Shown here one piece after another: positions 1 to 6,803 of a DNA stretch of 13,758 nucleotides (positions within the stretch are counted from its first letter, which is position 1; each line of letters opens with the position of its first letter). Made by a program: the position numbers and the translations under genes. Below the pieces are notes generated by a model. The model made no database searches and was not told the origin of the DNA. It saw nothing but the letters and a program-made list of their open reading frames with translations. This stretch comes from an uncultured Peptococcaceae bacterium (lineage in GTDB: Bacteria > Bacillota > Peptococcia > Peptococcales > Peptococcaceae): positions 1 to 13,758 of the forward strand of contig CAUDRX010000048.1 in the NCBI GenBank assembly GCA_958451915.1, given 5' to 3'.

Positions 1-1635
1 GTTGTCAACGACGCGCTGATGCTCGTCTTCACACAGGGCTCTGGCTTCTTCGAGGGCAGCTTTATGTTCTTCCGGTGTGATCTCTTCGTCTTCCTTATGG
101 CTCTTGCGAAGGATCTCGTCAGCCAAAAGCTGCGGATTGCCGCCAAGGATGATGTCAGTCCCACGACCTGCCATGTTGGTCGCGATGGTGACACTTTTTT
201 CCTTACCTGCCTGCGCAACGATGAGCGCTTCCTGCTCATGATACTTAGCATTCAGGACTTTATGTGGGACGCCGCGCTTTTGCAGGATATTTGAGAGGCG
301 CTCACTCTTTTCGATAGAAACAGTCCCAACAAGGACTGGCTGCCCTTTATCATAAAGCTCAGCGACCTTCGCAGCAACAGCTTCGAACTTACCGTTCTCG
401 GTGCGATAGACGATGTCCGGTGCATCTACACGGGCGATCGGTTTGTTGGTCGGAACGATGACAACGTCCATGCCATAGATGGCGCGGAATTCGTCTTCTT
501 CGGTCTTTGCAGTACCAGTCATACCAGCAAGCTTTTTATACATACGGAAATAATTCTGGAAAGTGATCGTCGCCAGGGTCTGGCTTTCTTTCTCGATCTT
601 CACACCTTCCTTGGCTTCGATAGCCTGGTGCAGACCTTCGCTGTAACGGCGGCCATACATAAGACGCCCTGTGAACTCGTCAACGATGATGACCTCACCG
701 TTCTGCACAACATAGTCCCTGTCTCGCTTCATGAGGACCTGAGCTTTCAGGGCCTGGTTAACATGATGAGCCAGTTCCATGTTGGCTTCGTCGGTGAGAT
801 TCTCGATACCGAGCATCTCTTCAACGTGCCTGGTCCCTTCTTCAGTGAGTGCAACAGTTTTCAGCTTTTCATCAAAAGTATAGTCGGACTCGTTTTTAAG
901 ACGTCTGACCACACCGACCATCGGTGTATAAAGGTCCTTGGCTTTAGCAGCCGGACCGGAGATGATGAGTGGAGTACGCGCTTCATCGATGAGAATAGAG
1001 TCGACCTCATCGACGATGGCAAAGTTCAGCGGACGCTGGACCATGTTGCGTTCGTGCATGACCATATTGTCGCGCAGGTAGTCGAAACCAAACTCATTGT
1101 TGGTCCCGTAGGTGATATCACAATTATACGCATCCTTACGCTGGACGTAGTCGAGACCATGCACGATCAATCCGACGCTCATCCCAAGAAAACGATACAG
1201 CGGAGAGAGCTGTTCGGCGTCACGACGGGCCAGATAATCGTTGACCGTGACAACGTGCACGCCCTTGCCTTCGAGAGCGTTGAGATAGACTGGCGCGGTG
1301 GCCACAAGAGTTTTACCTTCACCAGTCTTCATCTCGGCGATGCGCCCCTCATGAAGGACACGGCCCCCCATGATCTGCACATCGAAATGGCGCATCCCAA
1401 GGATACGGTCGGAGGCTTCACGCACCACGGCAAAAGCCTCTGCCATAATATCATTGAGCGTCTCACCTTTGGCTAAACGTTCTTTAAATTCCGCAGTCTT
1501 TCCAGCCAGGGCTTCGTCAGACAGTTCGCGGAAAGGTTTATCATATTGATTGACCTGGGCGGCAAATTTTTCAAGCTTTTTGACGTCTTTTTTATTGTCG
1601 TCCATGATCTTTTTCAACCAAGTATCAATACCCAA
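1..1635 (-). CDS. secA: Preprotein translocase ATPase SecA (N-terminal ~545 residues; gene continues beyond the left edge)
   Basis: SecA is the cytoplasmic motor ATPase that drives unfolded preproteins through the SecYEG channel. The reading frame is open from the proposed start to base 1 and holds about 545 of the usual 800-840 residues, so the C-terminal part lies outside the window. Visible motifs are Walker A MKTGEGKT at about residues 102-109, the peptide VTVNDYLARRD just after it, the Walker B/DEAD-type segment VDEVDSILIDEARTPLIISG, and the second nucleotide-binding half with MAGRGTDI near the left edge. I chose a TTG start at 1635 because an AAAAGAG stretch lies about 8 nt upstream. 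A GTG at 1644 and an ATG at 1605 are in frame and remain possible. A good promoter lies at 1728-1756. The gene diverges from the arsR-type gene. Identity is nearly certain; the exact start is not. Confidence 0.97.
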   Translation of the reverse strand, partial: MGIDTWLKKIMDDNKKDVKKLEKFAAQVNQYDKPFRELSDEALAGKTAEFKERLAKGETLNDIMAEAFAVVREASDRILGMRHFDVQIMGGRVLHEGRIAEMKTGEGKTLVATAPVYLNALEGKGVHVVTVNDYLARRDAEQLSPLYRFLGMSVGLIVHGLDYVQRKDAYNCDITYGTNNEFGFDYLRDNMVMHERNMVQRPLNFAIVDEVDSILIDEARTPLIISGPAAKAKDLYTPMVGVVRRLKNESDYTFDEKLKTVALTEEGTRHVEEMLGIENLTDEANMELAHHVNQALKAQVLMKRDRDYVVQNGEVIIVDEFTGRLMYGRRYSEGLHQAIEAKEGVKIEKESQTLATITFQNYFRMYKKLAGMTGTAKTEEDEFRAIYGMDVVIVPTNKPIARVDAPDIVYRTENGKFEAVAAKVAELYDKGQPVLVGTVSIEKSERLSNILQKRGVPHKVLNAKYHEQEALIVAQAGKEKSVTIATNMAGRGTDIILGGNPQLLADEILRKSHKEDEEITPEEHKAALEEARALCEDEHQRVVDN

Positions 1636-1727
1636 CCTATTCACTCTTTTCTGTTTGGAAATCGCGGTGCATCTTCGCACCAATCTGTTCTTTAAGTTTA
1701 TGGTATCAGCGTTGATTCAACCAATTT

Positions 1728-1756
1728 ATTATACCAACAACCCATCGAAAAGACAA
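1728..1756 (-). promoter_or_regulatory. Candidate sigma-A promoter of secA
   Basis: Read leftward, TTGTCT (1756-1751) is followed after 17 bp by a perfect TATAAT (1733-1728). Transcription would start near 1721, giving a leader of about 85 nt. The leader contains a small hairpin, GGTGC/GCACC at 1666-1681. Spacing and both boxes are good; the call is by eye. Confidence 0.6.
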
Positions 1757-1847
1757 CGCTATATCCGCTTCGAGCCGCATCGTCATCAATTCTCCATGAG
1801 CCTCGAAAAATATTTGTAAGATAATGGAATATTCTTAAAAACAAAGA

Positions 1848-1876
1848 TTGTATTTTGTTTATTATTCGGTTATAAT
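1848..1876 (+). promoter_or_regulatory. Candidate sigma-A promoter of the arsR-family gene
   Basis: TTGTAT (1848-1853), a 17-bp spacer and a perfect TATAAT (1871-1876) lie about 55 bp ahead of the start codon in a strongly AT-rich stretch. The -10 boxes of this promoter and of the secA promoter are about 140 bp apart and point away from each other. Confidence 0.6.
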
Positions 1877-1930
1877 AAAATAAATTATAGAAACGATAAG
1901 CAATGCTTGTCAAAAGGGAGGTAATCCTAT

Positions 1931-2260
1931 ATGTCTGTACCCGATGCTCCAGCCGTGCAGGCTCTTTTGGCTGACAACGAACGATTCACCAAGACAGCCT
2001 CGATGCTCAAACTACTCAGCAATCCCAACCGGCTCATGATCCTCTACATTTTGTCGGAGGCCCCACATTCGGTCAACGAGATCCATGACATTTTGACGCA
2101 GGCTTCAAATATCTCACACAGCTCGCTCTCACAGCACCTGGCGCTCCTGCGCGCACATAAGATCGTTTCTTTCAGAAAGACCGGACAAATGTCGATCTAC
2201 TCGATCTCCGACCAGCGTTTTGTGGAACTTTTGAAGATGTTGAGAGAAATAAATGTCTAA
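1931..2260 (+). CDS. ArsR/SmtB-family winged-helix transcriptional regulator
   Basis: A 109-residue protein, the normal size for a dimeric ArsR/SmtB repressor. The segment LKLLSNPNRLMILYIL (about residues 27-42) is the classic start of the winged-helix domain. The recognition helix follows with SHSSLSQHLALLRAHKIV, then a wing with RKTGQMSIYSI. A strong AAAGGGAGG ribosome site sits just before the ATG. The protein has no cysteine at all, so neither the ELCVCDL metal site of ArsR/CadC nor the two-cysteine persulfide sensor of the SqrR/BigR type is present. What it senses cannot be told from sequence. It stands alone between secA and hpf with its own promoter, and no terminator is visible before hpf, so some read-through into hpf is possible. 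The family is secure, the target unknown. Confidence 0.88.
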   Translation: MSVPDAPAVQALLADNERFTKTASMLKLLSNPNRLMILYILSEAPHSVNEIHDILTQASNISHSSLSQHLALLRAHKIVSFRKTGQMSIYSISDQRFVELLKMLREINV

Positions 2261-2266
2261 TAACTC

Positions 2267-2294
2267 TTGAAATAAAATTGAATGAGAATATAAT
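2267..2294 (+). promoter_or_regulatory. Candidate sigma-A promoter of hpf
   Basis: TTGAAA (2267-2272), a 16-bp spacer and TATAAT (2289-2294) lie just after the arsR-family stop codon. The leader that follows carries a short inverted repeat, TCACAC/GTGTGA (2307-2312 and 2319-2324), close to the expected transcription start. It might form a small 5' hairpin or be an operator. Confidence 0.6.
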
Positions 2295-2353
2295 AAAATG
2301 TAAGGATCACACAAGATCGTGTGAAAATGCAACTGTTGAAAGGATGGTCGATT

Positions 2354-2890
2354 ATGAACATCACGATTAAAGGTCGTAACACCGAAGTTACAAACGCACT
2401 GAAAGATTATGTAGAAAAACGTTTTTCCAAGCTTGAAAAATATTTCTACAAGGAAATGGAAGGCACCGTCACCCTCGTTGTAGAAAAGGGAGACCATCGC
2501 GCTGAAGCAACGATCCCACTGGGCCGTTACATTCTCCGTGCCGAAGAATCTTCCAACGATATGTATGCATCCATCGATGCCATCGTTGACAAGATCGAAC
2601 GCCAGATCCGCAAGTATAAGACCCGTATGAACCGCAAGGGTAAACAGGCCAAAGCAGAACCAATGTTCTCCCCTGCTGCTGATGAGATCGCTCATGCAGA
2701 AGAAACCCCTGAGATCGTCACCAAGAAAAAGACCTTCACGGTCAAGACGATGGACATCGAAGAAGCTGTCATGCAGATGGAACTGCTCGATCACGATTTC
2801 TTCATCTTCCTCAATGCCGATACCGACGACATTGGTGTCGTTTATCGCCGCAAAGACGGTACCTATGGTCTCATCGACCCACAGCGTTAA
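2354..2890 (+). CDS. hpf: Ribosome hibernation promoting factor, long form
   Basis: Long HPF binds the 30S subunit and joins two ribosomes into inactive 100S dimers when growth slows. The protein has 178 residues. The N-terminal S30AE domain begins MNITIKGRNTEVTNALKDYVEKRFSKLEKYF and extends to about residue 100 (IERQIRKYKTRMNRKGK). A charged linker follows, and then the C-terminal dimerisation domain (about 120-178) with KTFTVKTMDIEEAVMQMELL and a GVVYRRKDGTYGLIDP end. This two-domain layout is the long form typical of Firmicutes. I chose the ATG at 2354 because an AAAGGATGG site lies ahead of it and the family motif starts exactly there; an in-frame GTG at 2321 has no such support. In most Firmicutes hpf lies upstream of secA on the same strand; here they diverge. 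A terminator follows at once. Confidence 0.95.
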   Translation: MNITIKGRNTEVTNALKDYVEKRFSKLEKYFYKEMEGTVTLVVEKGDHRAEATIPLGRYILRAEESSNDMYASIDAIVDKIERQIRKYKTRMNRKGKQAKAEPMFSPAADEIAHAEETPEIVTKKKTFTVKTMDIEEAVMQMELLDHDFFIFLNADTDDIGVVYRRKDGTYGLIDPQR

Positions 2891-2901
2891 GTATTGATCC
2901 T

Positions 2902-2938
2902 AAACGCGTGACTCCAATCGGAGTCGCGCGTTTTTTTA
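2902..2938 (+). terminator. Intrinsic terminator of hpf
   Basis: A 13-bp stem, AACGCGTGACTCC paired with GGAGTCGCGCGTT (one G-U pair), has a 4-nt AATC loop and is followed by seven T. It begins 12 nt after the hpf stop. The opposing amidase gene ends a few bases beyond, at 2944. Confidence 0.9.
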
Positions 2939-2943
2939 TTGCC

Positions 2944-3636
2944 TTATGATCGCTCAGCATGAGTAAACGCACGATAGAGCAGACACAGCGCTTCGGAACG
3001 TAAGAGCGGCGCCTGCAGATCATCCGGTGCGCACCGCCAGATGCCTTGTGCTTCTGCCCAGCGAAGGGCCGTATGGATCTCTGGCACGAGTCCGCTCGCC
3101 CGCACGGCTCTAACGCCATCTGCAAACGCCTTCCAGTCGCCCTGCTGCGCACACAGCCAGCGTGGACAGTCCACATTCTGCCACATCGCATGTGTGAACA
3201 GTGTCTCGAGCGCGTAGGTTTCCATGAGTGCTGCGGCGAGAACCATGGCGTGCTGCTCGCAAGTTTGATCCGCCACAGGCTCACAGAGCACAATGCCAAT
3301 AGTTGCATAATCGCCTTCTCCGCCGTCGCCTGCATGTCCACTCACCGTATCTAACAGCATCACCTGCACGATGCGTGTACGATCCACAAAAAAGTGCGTC
3401 CCTCTGTGGATCTCATCGATAACACCTTTTTGCGCCAGTGTTTCTGCACATATGCGCGCATCATCGCTCACGCTTGTATCATGGAAAGTCAATCCGATGG
3501 GCCAATCCAATGCATCCGCCGAACGATCATTCCGCTCCTTCCGACTTTGAGAGATCATACGTGCCTCCAGGGGAATCCCCAGGATCGAGGGATCTGTCAC
3601 AATGCCATCTTTGATCGTCAAGGTTTTGATACTCAT
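2944..3636 (-). CDS. N-acetylmuramoyl-L-alanine amidase (amidase_2 / T7-lysozyme fold), no signal peptide
   Basis: Enzymes of this family are zinc hydrolases that cut the bond between muramic acid and L-alanine in peptidoglycan. In the 230-residue product the three expected zinc ligands can be placed as H52 (LTFHDT), H149 and C157 (FTHAMWQNVDCPRW), with the same eight-residue step as H122 and C130 of T7 lysozyme. The core motif HFFVDRTRIVQ...SGHAGDGGEG...ATIGIVLCEP (about 81-119) matches the family. The last 45 residues, with LRWAEAQGIW and LLRSEALCLLYRAF, look like a degenerate SLH-type or lysin cell-wall module. The chosen ATG has an AAAGGA site upstream; a longer frame reaches 3729 without a family match. 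There is no N-terminal hydrophobic segment, so the protein would need a holin, lysis or another export route. No phage genes are adjacent. Family assignment is fairly firm, role unknown. Confidence 0.75.
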   Translation of the reverse strand: MSIKTLTIKDGIVTDPSILGIPLEARMISQSRKERNDRSADALDWPIGLTFHDTSVSDDARICAETLAQKGVIDEIHRGTHFFVDRTRIVQVMLLDTVSGHAGDGGEGDYATIGIVLCEPVADQTCEQHAMVLAAALMETYALETLFTHAMWQNVDCPRWLCAQQGDWKAFADGVRAVRASGLVPEIHTALRWAEAQGIWRCAPDDLQAPLLRSEALCLLYRAFTHAERS

Positions 3637-3802
3637 ATTTCTTTGTTTCCTTTCTCTTCGTATGGGAATGCTTCTGACAAACGATCTTTGTCTGTTTAAC
3701 CTGATCCAAACATTTCTGTCACCTCCCATGATAAAAATGAGGCTGCCCTCACCTTTACTTTAGGGAATCAGCGACAATTATTCGTCCCGTTTTTCGACTG
3801 AG

Positions 3803-3839
3803 AAAAGAAAAAAGCGCCCTGTCCATGACAGAACGCTTC
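3803..3839 (-). terminator. Intrinsic terminator of cysK
   Basis: Read leftward, AAGCG, two mismatched bases, CTGTC, a 3-nt ATG loop, GACAG, two mismatched bases and CGCTT form a hairpin followed by a T-rich run. It lies about 14 nt beyond the cysK stop codon and separates cysK from the amidase gene. Confidence 0.8.
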
Positions 3840-3852
3840 GATACCCACTACA

Positions 3853-4782
3853 TCACCGGAAGATCGCTTCACTTGAAAGATAACGCATGCCTGTATCCGG
3901 CAGAAGCACAGCGATACGCTTTCCCCGGTTCTCTGGACGGCGCGCCCAGGTAAATGCCCCGATGAGAGCGGCTGCAGAAGAGATCCCCATAAAAAGGCCT
4001 TCGCTTCGCGCGAGGGTACCGACCATCTTCAAGGCTGCTTCGTTTTCAACAGGGATCACTTCATTGTAAACGCTCGTATCGAGCGCCTCTGGCACAAAAC
4101 CTGCGCCGATCCCCTGAAGCGCATGTGGCCCGGCTGCGCCGCCTGAGAGCACAGCAGAGCTTGCAGGTTCAACGGCGATGACCTGAATCTCTGGATCCTG
4201 TTCTTTGAGATAGCGCCCTGTACCGCTAAGGCTGCCGCCTGTGCCGACGCCGGCCACAAGAGCATCAACCCTGCCGTCCAGCTGCGCCCAGAGCTCTGGC
4301 CCTGTAACATCATAGTGTGCCTTTGGATTTGCTGGATTTTCAAACTGACCGGCGACGATGGCATTATCCATCTCCTTTACCAGTTCTTCCGCACGGGCGA
4401 TGGCCCCACTCATTCCCTGTGCGCCTGGCGTCAGAACAAGCTCGGCACCATAGATCTGCATCAGCTTACGGCGTTCTACGCTCATTGAATCTGGCATCAC
4501 AATGATCACCTTGTATCCAAGATATGCCCCCATTGCAGCCAGCCCGATGCCTGTATTGCCGCTGGTCGGCTCGATGATGGTGCCGCTAGGCGCCAGGCGG
4601 CCGTCTGCCTCTGCCTGACGGATCATCGCCAGAGCGACACGGTCCTTCATGCTGCCTGTCGGGTTGTAGTTTTCCAGTTTCGCAAAGATCTGTGCGTCAA
4701 TGCCTTCCTCTGCGGTCAGTTTCGCCAGTTCAACTACCGGCGTGTGACCAACGAGTTCTGTGATATTATGATAGATCGTCAT
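3853..4782 (-). CDS. cysK: Cysteine synthase A (O-acetylserine sulfhydrylase)
   Basis: CysK is a PLP enzyme that makes L-cysteine from O-acetylserine and sulfide. Its 309 residues are the standard length. The PLP-binding lysine is K46 in NPTGSMKDRVAL. The substrate loop TSGNTG lies at 73-78, the phosphate-binding GTGGSLSG at 180-187, and the conserved GIGAGFVP follows further on. The segment SSAAALIGA near the end is also typical. A strong AAGGAGGGAG ribosome site precedes the ATG. The gene has its own promoter and terminator, so it is probably monocistronic. It is divergent from the thiazole operon, which depends on cysteine as its sulfur donor. CysM or cystathionine beta-synthase-like enzymes share the fold, but the overall pattern is that of CysK. 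Confidence 0.93.
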   Translation of the reverse strand: MTIYHNITELVGHTPVVELAKLTAEEGIDAQIFAKLENYNPTGSMKDRVALAMIRQAEADGRLAPSGTIIEPTSGNTGIGLAAMGAYLGYKVIIVMPDSMSVERRKLMQIYGAELVLTPGAQGMSGAIARAEELVKEMDNAIVAGQFENPANPKAHYDVTGPELWAQLDGRVDALVAGVGTGGSLSGTGRYLKEQDPEIQVIAVEPASSAVLSGGAAGPHALQGIGAGFVPEALDTSVYNEVIPVENEAALKMVGTLARSEGLFMGISSAAALIGAFTWARRPENRGKRIAVLLPDTGMRYLSSEAIFR

Positions 4783-4816
4783 AAGACTCCCTCCTTGAAC
4801 GTTTGAAGATACTCTT

Positions 4817-4844
4817 ATTATACCCTCTTGCTCCGATGAGTGAA
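4817..4844 (-). promoter_or_regulatory. Candidate promoter of cysK
   Basis: Read leftward, TTCACT (4844-4839), a 16-bp spacer and a perfect TATAAT (4822-4817) lie about 35 bp before the cysK start. The -35 box is weak (four of six). I see no S-box, T-box or CymR-type element in the short leader. Confidence 0.5.
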
Positions 4845-4892
4845 ATGATTTTTTGCAACAGGCCCGCCCTTATAATTTCTATAAAATGCATC

Positions 4893-4921
4893 TTGCAAAA
4901 ATTTCCTGGCTATGCTATCCT
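4893..4921 (+). promoter_or_regulatory. Candidate extended -10 promoter of the thiSFGH-tenI operon
   Basis: TTGCAA (4893-4898), a 17-bp spacer and TATCCT (4916-4921) preceded by TG one base upstream (TGC-TATCCT). Transcription would start near 4928, leaving a leader of only about 85 nt before thiS. That is too short to hold both a TPP riboswitch and the hairpin seen there. Confidence 0.5.
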
Positions 4922-4942
4922 CAATATGAAAATTGAATACAC

Positions 4943-4996
4943 AAGACACAATGGAGAACACCACCAAAAGGGCGTTTTTTCATTGTGTCTTTTTTT
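4943..4996 (+). terminator. Terminator-like hairpin (possible attenuator) in the leader of the thiazole operon
   Basis: A perfect 11-bp stem, AAGACACAATG (4943-4953) paired with CATTGTGTCTT (4981-4991), is followed by a run of T ending at 4996. The loop is unusually large, 27 nt. It ends only a few bases before the thiS ribosome site AAAGGAGG, downstream of the candidate promoter. Such a hairpin would stop transcription before thiS unless overcome, so it may be an attenuator. I could not find an obvious competing antiterminator stem. Confidence 0.6.
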
Positions 4997-5014
4997 ATGC
5001 AAAGGAGGATGAAC

Positions 5015-5209
5015 ATGCGCGTCAACGGAAAAGACATCCCGCTCGATCAATCCCTGACTCTTTACGAGTATCTGGTGACTGCGGGCTTTAATGTACAACG
5101 CGTCGTGGTCGAACAAAACGGCAACATCATCACCCGCGACCACTTCGCGGAAACCGCGCTCACTGACAGTGACAAACTCGAAGTGGTACAGTTTGTAGGA
5201 GGCGGCTGA
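5015..5209 (+). CDS. thiS: Sulfur carrier protein ThiS
   Basis: ThiS is a ubiquitin-like carrier. Its C-terminal glycine is adenylated by ThiF, converted to a thiocarboxylate, and gives its sulfur to ThiG. The 64-residue product starts MRVNGKDIPLDQSLTLYEYL and ends VVQFVGGG, with the required terminal glycines. The length is normal (about 65). The ribosome site AAAGGAGG (5001-5008) is 6 nt from the ATG at 5015. An ATG at 5009 touches that site directly and is less likely. The stop codon is 1 nt from the thiF start, and the thiF ribosome site lies inside the last thiS codons, which implies coupled translation. It is the first gene of the five-gene operon. Confidence 0.93.
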   Translation: MRVNGKDIPLDQSLTLYEYLVTAGFNVQRVVVEQNGNIITRDHFAETALTDSDKLEVVQFVGGG

Positions 5210-5210
5210 G

Positions 5211-6014
5211 ATGAATATCTGTCTCAACGGACGCTGGCTCGTGACCAAAGCCAGCGATTATGACACATTGCGCCGAGAGTACGCACCAGGCGCCAACACG
5301 CTGATCGTAAACGGACACAGCCGCCCATGGCAAACAGCTATGCGTGAAGGCGATGAAGTGCTGATGTTCTCGAGTTCTGAACGGCCTTCCCCCGCTCTCT
5401 GGCGAGCCATCTATAACGCCCGTTACGGCAAGAATATCATGGACCAATTGCAAACCGGGCGTGTTGCCATCTGTGGTCTTGGCGGACTGGGCTCGCTCGC
5501 AGCCATCGAGCTGGCGCGACTCGGCGTCGGTGAGCTTTTGCTCATAGATGGCGATCGGGTTGATGCGACCAATCTGGCGCGCCAACAGTATCGATTTGAT
5601 CAGATCGGTCAGTTGAAAACCGCTGCACTGGCAGAAACCATTGCAGGAACAGCCCCTCTTACTCACATTAAGACCGCCAGCGTCTGGCTCGATAAGGAAA
5701 ATATCGTACCACTCCTCAGCGACTGGCCCATCATTTGTGAATGCCTGGATCGGCCGGAAAGCAAGGCACTTCTTACCAACACTGTTCTTTCATCACTGCC
5801 CGATGCAACTCTTGTTGCTGCCAGCGGCATGGCCGGATACGGCTCTGGCAATGCCATCACGTCAAAACAGCTTCTGCCACACTTTTACCTCGTTGGTGAC
5901 GAGGTAAGCGAAGGCGAAGAAGGCATTGGCCTGATGGCACCTCGCGTTGGACTCTGTGCCTCTGCACAGGCCACCCTTATCATGCGTTTATTACTAGGGG
6001 AGACAACCCCTTAA
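5211..6014 (+). CDS. thiF: ThiS adenylyltransferase ThiF with an N-terminal ThiS-like domain
   Basis: ThiF is an E1-like enzyme that activates the C-terminus of ThiS with ATP. The product has 267 residues. Residues 1 to about 58 (ending REGDEVLMF) resemble a beta-grasp, ThiS-like domain, as in many clostridial ThiF proteins. The Rossmann-type E1 domain follows, with nucleotide motif GLGGLGS at 89-95, an acidic loop LIDGDRVDATNLARQQY (111-127) that holds the conserved Asn, Arg and Gln, and K136 in QLKTAAL. A CLDRPESK segment lies at about 178-185. The C-terminal zinc-binding CxxC pairs of E. coli ThiF/MoeB are absent, as expected for this shorter class. GGAGGCGG serves as ribosome site. It sits between thiS and thiG. 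Confidence 0.88.
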   Translation: MNICLNGRWLVTKASDYDTLRREYAPGANTLIVNGHSRPWQTAMREGDEVLMFSSSERPSPALWRAIYNARYGKNIMDQLQTGRVAICGLGGLGSLAAIELARLGVGELLLIDGDRVDATNLARQQYRFDQIGQLKTAALAETIAGTAPLTHIKTASVWLDKENIVPLLSDWPIICECLDRPESKALLTNTVLSSLPDATLVAASGMAGYGSGNAITSKQLLPHFYLVGDEVSEGEEGIGLMAPRVGLCASAQATLIMRLLLGETTP

Positions 6015-6032
6015 CGAAAGGAAGATCAACCA

Positions 6033-6800
6033 ATGAACGATGTATTACATCTTGGAGGCAAGGATTTCACCTCCCGCCTCATCCTTGGGTCCGGGAAGTT
6101 TTCTCTCGACCTCATCACCGCTGTCATTGAAGAAGGCGGCGGCGAGATCATCACCCTCGCTCTTCGCCGTGCCAACCCAGACGGCGCCGAAGACATCCTC
6201 TCTCATATCCCGGAAGGTGTCACCCTTCTGCCAAACACCTCCGGTGCCCGCAATGCCGAGGAAGCCGTTCGCATCGCCGAGCTTTCCCGCGCCATGGGCT
6301 GTGGCAACTGGGTCAAAGTAGAGGTCATCAACGACAGCCGCTGGCTGCTCCCAGACAACCCTGAGACCGTACGCGCCACAAAGATACTGGCTGACCGCGG
6401 CTTCGTTGTGCTCCCATATATGTTCCCTGAACTTGACACTGCCAAAGCCCTCGTTGACGCAGGTGCCGCCGCAGTAATGCCTTTAGCCGCACCGATCGGC
6501 ACCAACCGCGGCCTTGTGCACAAGGCAGAGATCGCTGAGATCATCGCCAACATCGATCTGCCGATCATCGTTGATGCCGGCATCGGCAAACCAAGCCAGG
6601 CAGCTGAAGCCATGGAAATGGGGGCTGACGCCATCATGTGCAACACCGCCATCGCTACCGCTGGCGACGTGCGCCAGATGGCGCGTGCTTTCCGTCTTGC
6701 CATCGAAGGCGGCCGTCTCGCATACCTCGCTGGCCCTGGCCGCGTCCTTACCGACAAAGCCAGTGCATCCAGCCCACTCACAGGATTTTTGGAGGACTAA
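6033..6800 (+). CDS. thiG: Thiazole synthase ThiG
   Basis: ThiG is a TIM-barrel enzyme. It joins 1-deoxy-D-xylulose 5-phosphate, dehydroglycine (from ThiH) and sulfur from ThiS thiocarboxylate into the thiazole phosphate of thiamine. At 255 residues it has the family length. The Schiff-base lysine is K95 in NWVKVEVI. Further family signatures are LILGSGKF (17-23), LLPNTSGARNAEEAVRIA (65-82) and the phosphate loop AVMPLAAPIGTNRGL, later GADAIMCNTAIA. A GAAAGGAAG ribosome site precedes the ATG, 18 nt after thiF. thiH begins 3 nt after the stop. Start and identity are secure. Confidence 0.96.
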   Translation: MNDVLHLGGKDFTSRLILGSGKFSLDLITAVIEEGGGEIITLALRRANPDGAEDILSHIPEGVTLLPNTSGARNAEEAVRIAELSRAMGCGNWVKVEVINDSRWLLPDNPETVRATKILADRGFVVLPYMFPELDTAKALVDAGAAAVMPLAAPIGTNRGLVHKAEIAEIIANIDLPIIVDAGIGKPSQAAEAMEMGADAIMCNTAIATAGDVRQMARAFRLAIEGGRLAYLAGPGRVLTDKASASSPLTGFLED

Positions 6801-6803
6801 ATC

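Noticed and set aside
628..1476. 282-residue rightward ORF in the secA region
   Set aside because: SecA motifs are unambiguous on the other strand, so this is a shadow frame.
1698..1913. 71-residue leftward ORF in the secA/arsR intergenic region
   Set aside because: It covers the divergent promoters, has low-complexity AT-rich content and resembles no family.
4783..5014. TPP riboswitch upstream of thiS
   Set aside because: The conserved TPP-binding blocks were looked for on both strands and not found; the leader after the promoter is too short.
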